Assembly: GCF_017562075.2 (NCBI RefSeq)
Contig: NC_054082.1
Location: forward strand, 52,648,181 to 52,712,180
Source: Anopheles merus
Lineage: Eukaryota; Arthropoda; Insecta; Diptera; Culicidae
DNA: 64,000 nt
Direction: 5' to 3'
The position numbers and the translations under genes are program-made. Every line of letters starts with the position of its first letter. Position 1 is the stretch's first letter. Positions 48,217-61,899 of the stretch are shown here, one piece after another. The notes below the pieces were generated by a model that did no database searches, was not told the DNA's origin, and saw only the letters and a program-made list of their open reading frames with translations.

Positions 48217-51060
48217 TCGTGCCGCTAGATGAAGCAATCGGTAGTAAAGACGATGCTTTGTTCCTTTTTTTTTCGTTTCAACGGTTGCGACTTTCAATGT
48301 TCGAAAAATCTTCAGTTAGAGCACAGTCGCTAACAAGTTTTGAAACAAAACAACAGTTAACGCTACGACACGTATACGCGCAGATAGGAGAGGAAAGAGG
48401 TTCCATTTCCTCGTTTGGATTGCCAAGAAGAAGGTGGGAAGGGTAGGGTAAGGGAAGGCGGGACACTCGAGCTCGGTTCTAGAATATTATTTCACAAACT
48501 CGGCCATTTGTTGTATTTTGAAATTATTCATAACTGAAATTATCTTTCATTCCTTGTGTGAAACCAGTCAAAATTAGTTACAAAATTAGTTCTTACGTGT
48601 TTAAGGTGAGGATGTGCCGTCTTCTTGGAAGATGCTGATCTTCTTAGTATATTAAAAAAGGAAGAGAACATATAGTAAAGACGAAAACAAAAGGAAAAGA
48701 TACAGAGATGAGTTTGGATGTTGGAACTTGTGACGTTATTTTATCTATTTACATTCGGTTAAAGTTAAAAGAGAAGGAGTTAAATGTCTCTGGGATGGAA
48801 GAGCGAGATGATGAGTAAAATAGGCAGACGACGTTAATATCGCTGTTTGTATGCTTATAATATTCAAATGTACTGCTCCCCCATCTCTCTGCACGCTTAT
48901 CGGGGTGTGTGTGTGTATCGTTGGGCCGCAAGCAGGCACGGAAAACAGACGATCATCGGTCCGCCCAGACGCGTTAATGAAGCCTAGACACACGCAAAGG
49001 AAGGCACAGAAAGAGGTGCTGCTAGCCATGATCGATTTCTAGCACCGTTCAAGGCTTTCAGCATATTGGTATCGCGCGGCCCCAAAAACCTGTTTGATTT
49101 TGATGCTGCGGTTAAAAAACAAAACCCAAACACAACCGCGCGTGCGGCGGCCAACTGTTTATGAACCGTCGTCTGTGTTTTCGTCGTCTGGCCCCGGTCT
49201 AGCATAAATTATAGCGTCGCGTCATCTTAGACCCGATTGGTATAGGTTTTTAGCAAATCAAAACAATTCCCACTAGACTGAAGCCGGAACTTTTGCTGGA
49301 AAGCACCCGACCGGGGTTGTGTTTTGCAGGGGACCGTTCTAATTATTTTTTTTTTAATTTTGTATTTTTGTAAGCGTAGAATAGGAATAGTACTAAATTT
49401 AGCAAAGCTCTCCCGAAGGAAGGTTATAGAAAAGTATCAAACTATTTGAATGTTTGCGTTTGAGAAGGTAAATGAAATTTACATATAATATGTTATTATG
49501 TTATGTTATGCAATACAAAATATGAAAAGACACAATAATTCCAATTTGGGAAAAAAGCAAACAGTAAGACATTGTTAAATAATGCCCATTCGATGCCGAG
49601 AGACTATTAGAACGGATGAAAACACTAGCAAAGAACATGGTAAGAACTAGAACAAACTTGTATATAGTAGTAAAACATAAAAGCGCAAAGCAAGCAAAAA
49701 GAACAAGAACAGGAACAAAACAAAACAAAACAAATGTTATTAATATATGCAGCACCTGGATGGATGGACGGATCCGCCATTATTGTTTCGCTAGAAATGT
49801 TTTAATTCCACCATTGTTACTAAAATAAGCCTTTGTTTTTTTGGTTCAATTTAATACTGACTGGCAAAAGCTCTACCACGAACAAATAAATGTATGTTCC
49901 TTTTGTATTTCACACACCACAACTTGAACGAGGAATGGTTAGAAAATGAGGCTATCAACACACGTTAATGGGGGGAAGAAAGTAGTTGAGGTATTAAAAA
50001 TTTACTGTAAGAGTACTGTTTTCTTCCAGAAACAAAAAAAAAATCCTTTTTTTAGATTTAGTAGAGTTTTCCCAGTTGAAGAAATGAAAACACTAGGAAA
50101 AGAAAAGTTGTGTTAGTCCGAACAACACAACCACGACACAACAACCGTTGAATGTGTTTGTGCTTATTTTGTTGTTTTTATTGTTTTTAAGTTTAAATTT
50201 TGTACATGATAGACCCGATTTTCCATACACATAGAGAGAGCAGAAACACACAGTGGTAAAAGATGCCTCGTGTATAGAGAGTAAAGCAGTTAGAGAGCGT
50301 TGCATCATTTAGTAACATTACGTAGTAGTAGTAGTAGTAGTAGTAGTTTAATGGAAAGAGGTATAGCAAAACTATATTACTAGATGCATAAACACACACT
50401 CACATACCAGTTCCGAGATGGAAAATTACACCCCACTTTTGCAAAATCACTATGAGACGTAGTACGTACAACTCACTCTTCCATTAACTTCAAGTAGAGT
50501 AGTTCGCCCAAACATACTCCAATGGTGCGCGTACAGGCGCCACATGAACCTGTATACTCAACAACAACAACAACTCACTCAACTCGTAACCGCGCACTGA
50601 TAAACTATGGCACCGTTGGGTAAAGCCTCTTCTCAACACACGACGCTTGAACCGCAATAGTACACAGAAACAATATACATTCGATAAGAAATGGATGGAT
50701 TTTGTTGTTAACAAATACACACCAACATAACAGTATAGAAATAGATATATATCAATACGATAGAAACCACATCAGTGGAGAAAGCAAAATGACAGAAACA
50801 ATAGTAGTAAATGAAATTGAATACACCAATACGAAGGAACTCCTCGTGCTCGTGGAAGGATAATAAACACTTCTAACCATAACACAGCACTATGAAAATG
50901 GTAAAGCACCGGTTCCAGTTAGGAAGGAAGGTAGTGTCCTCGAAAGCGGAAATAACAATAATTAAAAAAAACAGACCCGCCCGGTATTATGGATGAGAAA
51001 TCCAATCACAGTTAGGCAAACATTGAATGAGAGCCAGAAAAATACTAAATAAATGGTATT
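48217..51060 (+). other. Probable 3' UTR of the ZAD-FLYWCH gene
   Basis: About 2.8 kb of non-coding AT-rich DNA after the stop codon. Candidate polyadenylation signals AATAAA lie at about 49885-49890 and 51048-51053; the latter is followed by a T/GT-rich stretch (TTGTCTTGTTTGTTCG), a good downstream element. A (TAG)n run is at about 50323-50346. No gene is seen on the other strand. Confidence 0.5.
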
Positions 51061-51239
51061 TATTTAAAAAGATTGTCTTGTTTGTTCGATTGATACAAGA
51101 AAGAAAATGAATCAAAAATATGTTAAAATATGCGGAAGATGGTCTGTTTTCAATTCACCTTTCGATGCTATTGTTCATATGCGTTTGATGGTTTATTTTG
51201 TTCTTTTTAAATCTCTCTCTCTCTTGTTGGCCTGCTCCC

Positions 51240-52625
51240 GATAGTGCACGTCGATATGACATGCCCCGGTCAACAATCATTCTCTAGGATGCTCGGTCCA
51301 CGACTGCAGCCTCCCATCCATGCAGACACCCGATCTCCGACAGCTTCACCTGATCCAGCCATCGAGTTCGCTGTGCTCCCCTGCGCCTTATGCCGAACTG
51401 GGGATCGCTGTCGAACACCTTCTTGGTGGGGCATGAGTACGGCATCCTTATGACATGTCCCAGCCATCGTATCCTGCTAGCCTTGGCAACTATCAGGATG
51501 CTCGGTGCGCCGTAAAGCTCAGCAAGCTCGTGGTTCATCCTTCTCCTCCACGCTCCATGCTCGAACACACCGCCAGAGATGGTCCGGAGGATGCGTCGCT
51601 CAAACACGCCCAGAGCGTTTGCATCCTCCGCTCGAAAGATCCAGGATTCGTGTCCATAGAGGACCACCGGGCGAATCAATGTGCGATATATCTCACATTT
51701 CGTGCGGGCTCGAAGTCTTCTCGATTTCAGCAGTCGAAGTCGATTCCACAGTATGCACGATTCCCCTACACAATGCGTCTCCGGATTTCGCTGCTGATAT
51801 TGTTGTCCGAAGAAACGACCGTCCCGAGATAGCAAAACTCCTTTACTACCTCGAGATTGTCCGCGTCAACTAATACACTGCTTCCCAGACGGTTTGAGTC
51901 TCCGGCAAGCAGGTACTTCGTCTTCATGGGGTACTTCGACGACTCACACATCTTCGATGTTGTCCTGCCGATGATGTCGATGTCATCCGCGTGGCGCTCT
52001 CGGCACTTCTGGAGGATCTGCCGTAGAGTTAAAATGTGGATCTGCCGTATAGTGACAATTTTGTAACAAAGGCTAGTCTGCAGGACAGGATCTGGGACAG
52101 GATCTTGTAGACGGCAGTAAGGACTGTGATGGCTCGAAAGTTCGAGCAGTCCAGCCTGTCGCCCTTTTTGTAGACTGGGTGAATAACACCCAGCTTCCAC
52201 TCCTCCGATAGTTCCTCCTGCTTAGCGATTTTCACGATCAGCCGATGCATTTCGACGATAAGCCTCTCCGGCTCCATATACAAGAGCTCGGCCGCAAGTC
52301 CATCACTGCCAGCAGACTTCCATCACTGGCAGGGGCACCTCGTCGTCTGTGCCGAAGCTGTCGCTGTTGTTACTGCTGTGCTGCTGCTGTGATGGTTGCC
52401 TTGTTCTGCCACTTTGCTCCAGCTTCTCCTGCCTCTGCTCCATTCAGATGTCCTTCGTAGTAGCACTTCCACCTTTCGATCACCTCCCGCTCGTCCGTCA
52501 GGAGATTTCCTTACGCATCCAGGCACATTGAGGTGTTAGGGGCCTACCCGCTCCGTGCCTCCTTCAATCTCCTGTAGAACAAGCGGATGTCCCCCGACTG
52601 GGCTAGTTGCTCCAGCAGCTGTTTA
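51240..52625 (-). pseudogene. Non-LTR retrotransposon reverse-transcriptase relic with internal deletion
   Basis: The minus strand, across shifted frames, encodes NLLTDEREVIERWKCYYE, then RT motifs WKLGVIHPVYKKGDRLDCSNFRAIT, then LTLRQILQKCRE joined directly to HADDIDIIGRT (the catalytic (Y/H)ADD box), then VVKEFCYLGTVVSS, EIYRTLIRPVVLYGHESW and RWLGHVIRMP. The central RT block between QKCRE and HADD (normally over 100 residues) is missing, and stops and frameshifts occur elsewhere. It is a dead copy. Clade not assigned. Confidence 0.85.
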
Positions 52626-52629
52626 TCTG

Positions 52630-54159
52630 ACCATTCTTTTTAATTCTTTCATGTATTAATTGATAAAATTGATAAAATGCAATAAAAAACCTTTATTTGT
52701 ATCAATTTTCAATCAACAGAATATGCGAATTAGAAAACCAACAGAAAAATTGGCATCACCAACTAAACTACTTCCAACTCTTACTTCTACTTTTTTTTCC
52801 TTCTACATAATTTAACACGCCTTGCCATTGCTTTCGTTGGAAGTAAAGTGAAAAGTATTTTTTGTTCTATTTTACTACAAAAAATAACTAGAAATTTGAT
52901 GTTTAATGCATCCAACCGACAGGAAATGGAATTACTCCACGAATAAATATGATTTCTAGTAAACTTAAGCCCCTTCGTTGTTTTTTCCTATTTTTTCTAC
53001 AGCTCTTTGCGTGAAATTATTAGGTAATCACTGAAAATAATATAACTAAATTTATTTTTGATAAGAGATATCTATATCTACTAGCTAGTTGGGGAGTTCA
53101 ATTAACCTTCAGTTAGTGCACATTTCATAATGTATTTGAATATTTTCAAAGAAAGATAATTTAAAACCCACAATTTCAGGTTCGTTTTTACGTCATCTTT
53201 TTTCGTATCTTTCCGCACCTCACACCAAAACAACATTGTATGTCTTAGTTCTTGCTTTCGTATATTATTTTAAGAAATAAACTACATTTCTAAACGTCCT
53301 ATAGCTCACACAGTTTTGTTCTTACTACGTTGCTTGATTTGTAGTTAGCAATCAATAATAACAGAGCTACAAAGTATTGACTAGAAACCAAAATACACCT
53401 TTTTTTCTGATGTGTTTCTTGAAAACAGGATTGATTCTGCTGTGCATTTGCTATTACGCAAGTTATACGATAATATCTACCAAAAGCACAATTTGCATGT
53501 ATCAAATAACAATTATTAATGCTGCGTGTACTCGATATTACCGTTCGAATATGATTGATTTTTAGGGCAAATATCCAACATTTCCTCGTTTAGCGTATCA
53601 TACGGCCATCGCATACTCGACGCACAGCATTTAATTCACATCTCTGTTAGCTAGCATGGGTTCAAGCCTACAATGGACCGTACCTCCGTAGCAAGGATTG
53701 ACTATCCGGCTGCGTGGTAAAGACTTAAATCTCGAAAGAATAAGTTAGCTAGCCCGCCGCTTGTCAACAATAAGCCTGTGCAAGCTCAGATGAGTTACCT
53801 GTTCTGGCTCATTAAACCCTAAAGTTATAAAGCTTCAACACACTCTGAAATATATAGGAAATGCATACATTTACTGCATGCGGTAAAAGCATTTACTTAG
53901 GAATGAATTAGCTAAATGCTTTTACCTGAAGTAGCTGAACTTTCTTGAACATACTCTCAAAACTAAAAAAGCTGCAAGCAACGTTCTTTTGCAGAAGAAC
54001 ATTACACCTATGCAATACACTAAAATCGAACACAACTCTACCGCGTACAGCAGTACCACTATGTAATACTTAGCTATTAATAAGATTTGGTGTCAAAGAA
54101 ACGCTTTACTAAGCGCTATGCGTGTTTTTCAAAAAAAAGTAAAAAAAAGCCAACGGTTT
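52630..54159. other. AT-rich intergenic DNA
   Basis: Between the retrotransposon relic and the integrin 3' end. It contains the SINE fragment at 53.66-53.75 kb and, near its right end, the integrin 3' UTR. I see nothing else coding or structured. Confidence 0.55.
53655..53748 (+). mobile_element. SINE fragment
   Basis: GGTTCAAGCCTAC (B box), CGTAGCAAGGATTGACTATC, CGGCTGCGTGGTAA and AATCTCGAAAG match the body of the 11-kb SINE in plus orientation. The head and tail are missing. Confidence 0.65.
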
Positions 54160-57100
54160 TCAGTTCAGTTCGGTGCTAACCTCCGCCGGTGATTGGTTCA
54201 CCTGCTCTGGTTCATGTAGACGGGTGCTCTGTAAGAGGATAAATAAGGTTATTTAAAAAAAACCTCATCACAAAAACAATTTGCACCAAACACACGCTTA
54301 CCTCCCGATGAAGCTTCTCCATTTCTTCCTTTGTGGCGCGCTTGAAGAAACCGGCTCGATACAAACCGTACGAAATCGCAACGAGCAGCAACAGCCCCCC
54401 GAGCGCGGATACAATGTACACCCAAATGGGTGTGCTGCCATCGGAATAGCGGTACACCACCGTGAAGGGATTGCTGCGCACCTGCCGGAAGGTGACACCG
54501 TCCGGATCGCCCTCCTTGTGCACGTCGGCTAGCATCGTCAGTGCAAAGATGTCTTCCCGCTCGAGGAACGCCTCACCGATGGCGTCCAGGTCGAGCTGGA
54601 AGTGCAGCGTTATCACGATCGGCACGTTCGTCGGACGGAAGATGTCTACCGCTACGTTCAGCCGGGCACACTCGATCAACGAATCCTCCTCGGCACAGTT
54701 GAAGAACAGGGTGCGATTGCCGGGCAGTGCTTGCACGATGGCTTCATTCACCTTCGACAAGCTACGACGGGTTCGCGAATGGCTGGTTAGCTGGCCGGTG
54801 TAGCGGTTGTAGGTGGACTCCGGGCCACCATCCAGGTTCCGGCGCCGTCGATGCATACCCACCGAGCTTGGATCATAGCCGTGCGGTTGGTTTTCGCCCG
54901 GATATCCGACCATTCCACCGCCACCGCCCGAAAGGAGATCAAAATCGCTCGGTAAGCGATGCAGCTCCTCGACGTCTACAACCGGTGGACGGATATGATC
55001 CTGCTCGATCGGATTCGGCAACAGAATGGTTTCGTTCTGGGTCCAGGTGTAGTCGAGCGTTTTGTAGCTGTAGTAGCCCGCTACAGCGATGTTGTTAAGG
55101 TTGATAATCTGAAACGATCGGCCAGCGCTGGGCTTGTGATACACCAGCGGCACGTCCAGCGTAAAGCCCAACCGACGGAACGTGCTGGGACCGTTGCTGT
55201 GGACCTGAATTTCGTACGTGATATTAAGCAGACCACTTTGCTGCTCCAGGAACACCTCAGAGGTGGACGTTTTTCTGGAGTGATGAATGGGGAAAGTGGA
55301 AACGAAAGGAATTATTATTACAACGCCCACGGCAGTGTTGTAGGATCCTCAACAACTTACCCGATAATTTCGATGTCGCTGAACTCTTGCAGTGTCAGCA
55401 CATGCTCTAGGAAGTTGTCTTCCTGCGCCGACTCTTCGCTGGAGCTCAGAGCTTCGGCCCGTATTTCGGCACTGCTGCCCTCCAGTTTCGTCATGTCTAG
55501 GATTAGCGTGTATCGGGAGGTGTGCGATGACCTCAGCGGCAAACCATTGTTCAGATCGCACAGCACATTAACTCCCTCAACGGTAATCGTTTGCTGACAT
55601 TCCGACGTCAATTTAGCCAGTGTCAAGCGGACCGGCGTAAGGGTTACGTTTAGCTGCGGCAAATAGGCATTCTCACCCGCATTGTACACCTCAAACTCTA
55701 TCGACGCTTTCTTCGAACTGCCGAGCACGTACACGGGCGATATGTCTAGCCACCGAGCGGATAGACGCAAATCCGATACACACACCTCTCCCTGGCAGCC
55801 CGTTTTGAACGAGATCTTCTGGATGAGTCGGTTCGGGACGGTCGGGTCGAGCAGCGCACACTCGGCACAGAATCCAGCGTCCGTATCGGCGGGCAGCTGG
55901 CGCACCAGCTCATACGACAGCTCGACCAGCACTGGCTTATAGATGCTGGCTGCTGTGGCCTTCAGCCGAACGTCGATGCGCCGGCATTCGTTCGTGCCGG
56001 TAACGTTGATGGTTTCGTTTCGCTTGTTGCCACCCACGCCGGGCAGGGTAACGCGTCCAACCTGTGCATCGACGCTCAGCTCGTAATTGAGCTGCACATC
56101 AAACTGCTGGCCAGTGGCGAATATTGCATTCATACAGATCGACAAATCGAACGTAGTGTCCTCTAGCGTTAGTTCGCGCTTGGATGAGGTGACGTCCACA
56201 TCGATCCTTACCACCGGGTACGTTCGGTACACGTACACCTTTTCATCGTTCGGTGAGCCGACGGCGAGATCATTGTAACCATTCGCATCGATATCGCTAC
56301 CACGGGACAGGGCAAAGCCGAACATGGGCTGGGGAGAGAGCAACTCGTTCGCCGGAGCGGTTAATCGCTGGCTCGGTTTCGACTGCAAACCATCCACAGA
56401 CCCGAGGAAAATGTACACGGCACCATTTCCCTCGAACGGGGCTCCAACAGCAATATCTGGAAGTGGAGAGGGAAGATTAGGTGGATTTAGTGGTTGCAAC
56501 CGCTTTGCACCTCCTCCTGCTTACCATTGTATCCGTCCATGTTGATGTCACCGATCTTGGCGAGGCTCGTGCCGAAACGCCCGGCAACTTCCTGGCTGCC
56601 GGAAAGTTTCCCCTGCAGCTGGAAATTCAGTTCCCCTTCGTTCCAGTACACGTACACGACGCCGTTGTCAAGGTCGCCGAAACGGCTATGCATCGGTGCC
56701 GCGATTGCTAGATCGGCAAATCCATCGCCGTTGAAATCTTCGGCCAACAGTGCGTACCCAAAGTATTCGCCCTGCTGTTGCCCGGGAAACGTGTAGTGCA
56801 CCTTGATTTGCGTTTCCAAGAACGAGTCAGCATTGATGATGTCGAATATGAACACGTCTCCCACCTGGCCGCTGGACTGTGGGGCACTGGCCACGTACAG
56901 AATCTTCTTGTCCCCGCGAAAGTCGCCCGACCCGACTGCATACCCGAAGTAGGAATCGTCCTGAACGGTGCTAAAGTACGGATTTGGTACGTCGCTAACG
57001 TATTGAATGATCTGTCGCTTGTGCCGATTCGTTGGACGATGCTGGGCAGACCAATCGTCACGTCGGCTAAGGCCGCCCGCATCACTGACGCGCCGTCTGT

Positions 57101-59151
57101 AGCGCACCACCGTACCGCGCCAGTTGAACACACCCGGCGCTCCGATCAGTATCTCCTCCCCGTCGTCGGTCACGTGCACACTGATGCCCTGCTCGCCGTA
57201 CATGTAGTTGTAGTACTGTCCATACGCATCCTTGTGCAGTTGTTTGTCTAGAAGTGTATTGATGCAACCACATCAACTCAGAATGTGCTTCACGCGTCCG
57301 TTTGATCAACCTTACCTTTGGCACGCAGCGGTATGATCTTGCGGATTTCCTTCGGCTCCTGCTCCTGCTCAGTGCCGTCTGTGACGTAGCAAATACCGTG
57401 CAGCAGATAGTAGTCGACCAGCTCGCTGATGGTTTTCGGCGCACACACCACAAACCGGTCACCATCGGATCCATGGCCATCCATGGCCGCGCCCAGCATC
57501 TGGAAGTCCTTCTTTTCCGAATTGTACGCAAAGTCCGACTGTTCCGCTTTCGTGTTGCCGGCCTTGTCAAAGTAGTACGGCGCACATTCCCCGTTTGCAA
57601 AGTGGCACCGATAGATTGCACCAGTTTCGTTCACCTTCCGCTGTGTTGCCAAATCCGACTGGGCTCTCGGTGCGCCGACAATCACACTGAGGAGATGGGA
57701 AGGTTTTGTCAAAACTTTCGAGGTTGGGGGCAAATACTTCAAAGTACAAAAACGATGCCTAATTCTTAATTCTTAATTTTATTTATTATTGATAAACATT
57801 TCTGTTGCACTTTAATTATGCAATTGTTTTTTTTTTTTTGCAATGACCGAATAGTGTACCCAGGGGAATGCACTTATTAATATAGAAACATTATTGTAGG
57901 CTAAAAACTCCTTGTGCAAAAGGATTTAACTCAGAAGTGATATAAATGCACCACAGGTTAAAGTGCAAATTGCTCAAAATTTTGTTATACATTTCATGAT
58001 TTGGTCCAGGTGTGGCATTCTTTGTTTGCATACGAGCTTGTAACGAAACCGTTCTATTAAAGGCAAAAAGTGTTGCTTTATTAAGTCGTCTCAATTAGCG
58101 TGACAGCTCTAATTCTCGGCGGGAAATGCAGCACCGAAAATGGAAACGAAGATCCAAAACAGCATACAAATTCCCAAAAGGAATCGGCAGAGAAAGAATC
58201 GGCAGTAGGGGCACTGTGAATCAGCACCTGCTGAGGTAAATACCAGTAGCAATCGTTGCGCATTGCATGTTACGCTTCTGTTTGGGGAAATGTTCAGTAC
58301 CGTGTGTCAAAAATGGAACTGAAAACACACATTTCATGATATATGATTAATCGTAATTTAATTTCCCTTTTTTAAGCGACTGCCTTAATAAAACATATCG
58401 GTAATCGCTTAGCATGGTATGGCTTTGTTAATATTGTGAACGTTTGAATGTAAATATGCATATCACGATGCACGATGTGACATCTTATAAGAATTCTAAG
58501 ACCTATAAGACTTCTTTAGTTAGCTCTAATTCGTATCCCTATTCAAAATAGAGATATGTTAAATAGGTCCACAGAAGGTAGAATCGATTCGAATCCGAAA
58601 TATGGCATATTATCTTGAGAAATAAAAAATTGTGCGTAAAAATATATGCACTTCATATACCACGTACGGTTGATGTAACCATTGTTTATTCCATGGTCAA
58701 CTCCTTCAAGTGCGATTTTTTATGCCATATGTACAATACGGAAGCGTGTGACATCCTTTACGTGCCATTCGATGGCCATGTATTCACCTTCAGGTATACG
58801 GAACAGTTACGTTAATGATCGTCTCTTCACGACAAACAAAGACATTACCACCATTTGAAAAGGAAGCCTTTCCTTGAACCGTCTCTTTCAAAGCCGCCTT
58901 TTAAATTTCACTTTCACCGCTGTCATCCATCGCGACTTTACAACTTACCCGGCTGGGCGCAGATTAAGCGAATATCCAAAGTATGAACTTCGACCTTTTT
59001 CCATATGCAGCTGCAGGTTGGGCTCTCGGAACACGTAGTTCGGCACTGGCGATAAGTTGAACGTATCGCCATCGCCGGCAAGTAGCAGCAGCAGCAGCAG
59101 CATCACGATCTGTCCCACACCAAGGGTCACCCTTTGTTGGGATGACTTCAT
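54160..59151 (-). CDS. Integrin alpha chain, insect PS type (possibly alpha-PS3/scab)
   Basis: Model complement(join(54160..54228, 54302..55274, 55361..56456, 56525..57247, 57316..57686, 58949..59151)), 1144 residues; all five junctions keep frame with GT-AG sites. A signal peptide (IVMLLLLLLLAGDGDTF) leads into FNLSPVPNYVF and a seven-bladed FG-GAP propeller (SSYFGYSL, VIVGAPRAQSD, DSYFGYAVGSG, EYFGYALLAEDFNGDGFADL, GDINMDGYND, DIDANGYNDLAVGSP). Calcium loops such as DFNGDGFAD are intact. The leg region includes a dibasic site SRTRRSLSK, a likely furin cleavage giving heavy and light chains. A membrane helix near 1082-1105 is followed by the canonical GFFKR and a tail of about 39 residues. 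It would pair with beta-PS for matrix adhesion. The alpha-PS3 placement is inference from overall sequence style. Confidence 0.9.
57687..58948 (-). other. Intron 1 of the integrin alpha gene
   Basis: 1262 bases, by far the longest intron of this gene, separating the signal-peptide exon from the propeller. The contents are AT-rich, with a T run near 57829-57839 on the plus strand. No repeat, RNA or exon is visible in it. Confidence 0.8.
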
Positions 59152-61060
59152 TGTTGAGAGCTGCTGTTGATCTTCTTTTATCTTACTTGCACACACACAA
59201 ACACACACACACAGTCCTGCTCAAAAGCTCTTTCCTTAATCTTGAAAATGGCTTAAATACACTCGCGCGCCTTTGAGTGCTAAACGATGGTTTTGGTGCC
59301 GATGCCGATTCAATGAACTTTGGTTTCGTTTGATGATAATTCTTCCACCGGTTTGAAGCTCTCCGTTTGGCAAGCGTCTGGTTTCACATCGCTGCGAGGA
59401 GGAGGAGGGGAATAGAAAACAAAAAACGTTTAATGAACTCGCTGCTACCCGTTGGCTCCATCGGGCGGGTCTGCCTACATCTTATTCCGATCTACCGGCG
59501 AAAGAGTGTGCCGGCCGCTTTGCTCGGCGTAGATACACGGTTCCGTTCCATTAGCAAAGGGCTCTGTGGAGCATTAACAAACAAAACTTCGGTGCCTCTG
59601 ACACAAAACCCGCCCATGATTATCGCTTCCCAAAAACACATCTCCCGATGGCAGCAGCGGCTGGGGCTAGAGTGTTGCTGTGGTTGCTTAGTTGTTTGTC
59701 ACAGTAATTTCTTTTTGAATGGCTTCATTTTGTCGCCCTAATTGAACTATCGCGCTGTCCGGTTAATGAGAGGAAACAACAACAACAACAAAAGACGAAA
59801 AAAGCTACGAAACGAAACACACGTTTTTCCCGTGTCCGTTTACGCAGTAGCGTTGTATGGCGTAGCCGGTAGGTGAATCACGCAATCGCAACGTAGAGAG
59901 AGACAGCTCGCACACAGTGTGACACATTCGTTCCGAGAGCATATCGGAAGGTATTGCTAAGGTCCGTTCCAAACGATCGGTTCAGCTTCCAAGCGCCGAT
60001 CGCTTCGGTAATTTCGATGAGTCACGTGGAGTGTGGAGGGTGACTGCTCACTGCGCAGGAATTGCGGACATTTTGCAGGGGAGCAGTGGACCAAGAGTAG
60101 CAACAAAAAAAAAAAAGAACAAAACAAAAACAAAATAAAGTCCCTTCCCGGAAGCGCTGGTTGCCACATTTGACTTGAGAGAGCGATCATTCCACAAAAA
60201 AAGGGACACCACAAAAACCCACGTTTTGGACGAAACCGTTCACGAGGGTAAATACGACACGAATTTCATTTCTTTTGCACCTGACGTCATTCTATCTATT
60301 GGCTGCCGGAATTGGTGTTGGTAGGTATATTTACTCACTTTTCACTTCATTTATTGAAACACCGAACGAAGCACAGCATATAACCGGAACCACACCTTGC
60401 TGGACCTTTTGCAGCACTGCACTTCGACGTGCAAAATGAGTCAAATGATATCAAGGCACACTTGTTAGTTAAAAGGGGAGAACTGACGGCACTGACAGTG
60501 TATCACCGAATACCATGATAAGACCACACCACTTTACCACCGGATAACGCAAACACAGCTTGCGATAGCGCGCGCGAGCCCGAACACTTTACACTCTGAT
60601 ACGCAGACAATCTCGATGTTGATGATGGTGGTAATGATGATGACGATGATGGCGCGCCGGACAAGCCTTAGCGGGTGGCTCACCAACTTCAGAAGAAAAG
60701 GAGCAGCGTGCTATGTCGCTCACGTCCGCACCCGTCGAGTTCGCCGATCCGTATGACCAAACAACGTTTACGCGCGTGTTTAGCGTGCTCTGTTAGCCAC
60801 ACAAACTCTATTCGGGAACTCACCCCAACCGGCACCACCCGCCAAAGGGGACGCGCAAATTATACGCAACGTGCTGCACACAATCCATGCTGACGGCCGG
60901 TCTGGGATTTCTTGTTTGGTGCTGCGTACAGCATTTCACGCTCTGACGTCATTAAAAGCACTCACCTTGATGAGGAACTATGTAGCGAAAAAGCGTGGTG
61001 AGAGCTTTTGTTTACTACTGTTGGGGAGCTGAGCCTTCTGCGCTGCGGGGTGGGTTAGCG
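59152..61060. other. Divergent promoter region between the integrin and the next + gene
   Basis: It holds the integrin 5' UTR and presumably its promoter, with (AC)n near 59192-59213. No coding features are visible. The divergent partner starts at about 61.1 kb, so regulatory sites for both genes may lie here. Confidence 0.4.
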
Positions 61061-61064
61061 GGTT

Positions 61065-61100
61065 TATAAATTAAGGTGCATTCCACTGGTGAATCACTCG
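61065..61100 (+). promoter_or_regulatory. Core promoter: TATA box plus initiator
   Basis: TATAAA at 61065-61070 and an insect-type initiator TCACTC with its A at 61096, a spacing of 31 bases that fits TFIID geometry. A short leader then reaches the ATG at 61154. GGAGAC about 27 bases after the start only partly matches a downstream promoter element. Confidence 0.55.
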
Positions 61101-61153
61101 CGGTACCAGGAACGATCGAGCTGGAGACAAATTTGCATTGATATCGGGCGGAC

Positions 61154-61193
61154 ATGATGGGAGCGCCTGATGGTGGTGAACATCTTCAGCAGG
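61154..61193 (+). CDS. Candidate first coding exon of a gene leaving the window
   Basis: ATGATG opens a frame reading MMGAPDGGEHLQQ plus one base and stops at a strong donor (G/GTAAGT, 61194). It lies 58 bases after the predicted transcription start. The remaining exons are not found in the next 2.8 kb, so the intron would run past the window end. The product is unknown; the exon is too short to identify. Confidence 0.45.
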
Positions 61194-61820
61194 GTAAGTT
61201 GTGTGTCGTAACGTGGTAGTTTGGCCTTGTGGAGGAAATTAATTTGGGTTTATTTGTTTTAGTGATATATTTAAAATTTTTGGTATCTCGGAAAAGCATA
61301 AGACGATTTGAGAAAAAAAAAGAACATGTGAAATGATCTAAACAGTTTGAAACAACAAAACAGATTATTAATTGATAAATAGTTTTTCAAGCAATCATGC
61401 TAAACTTACCGTACGTACATGAGCTTTTCTATCCGAAAAATGCTCAGGAATCCGACCACCTGAGTATTATGCATGAAGGTAGATTTTTTTTTGTATCTTC
61501 AATTGTATTCCTTCTATATTAAGTATACATATATGTGTAAATTGTGTTACTAAAAATAACCTAAAAAGTATATAAGTAGCTACAAAAATCAGGAATGGAT
61601 TCCGAAGGACTGCATCGTATAGAATGCACCCAAGGGAGAACATGCGCATATGGGTATTATTATGATAAAGATAATTATCATGTAATATTGAGATACAATT
61701 ACGTTCAAATTTAAATTTGAATCAGTGTAAATTATAATAATACCATACAAACCATCATAATCATATGAATATGTAAACAATCTTGTTTTTATAGCGTATT
61801 GATCTGGCCTTCCATCAGCT

Positions 61821-61893
61821 GTTTCCGTGGTGTAGTGGTTATCACATCCGCCTAACACGCGGAAGGCCCCCGGTTCGATCCCGGGCGGAAACA
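61821..61893 (+). tRNA. tRNA-Val, anticodon AAC
   Basis: The acceptor stem GTTTCCG pairs with CGGAAAC (61886-61892), with discriminator A. The A box is TGGTGTAGTGGTTATCAC, the anticodon loop CTAACAC has AAC flanked by the stem CCGC/GCGG, and the B box GGTTCGATCCC sits in a CCCGG/CCGGG T stem. The length is 73 with no intron. A Pol III terminator of seven Ts follows at 61900-61906. The gene is intact and should be functional. Confidence 0.96.
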
Positions 61894-61899
61894 GATGAG

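Noticed and set aside
54727..55597. Open frames on the plus strand opposite the integrin exons
   Set aside because: Antisense shadows of well-supported spliced exons with intact splice sites.
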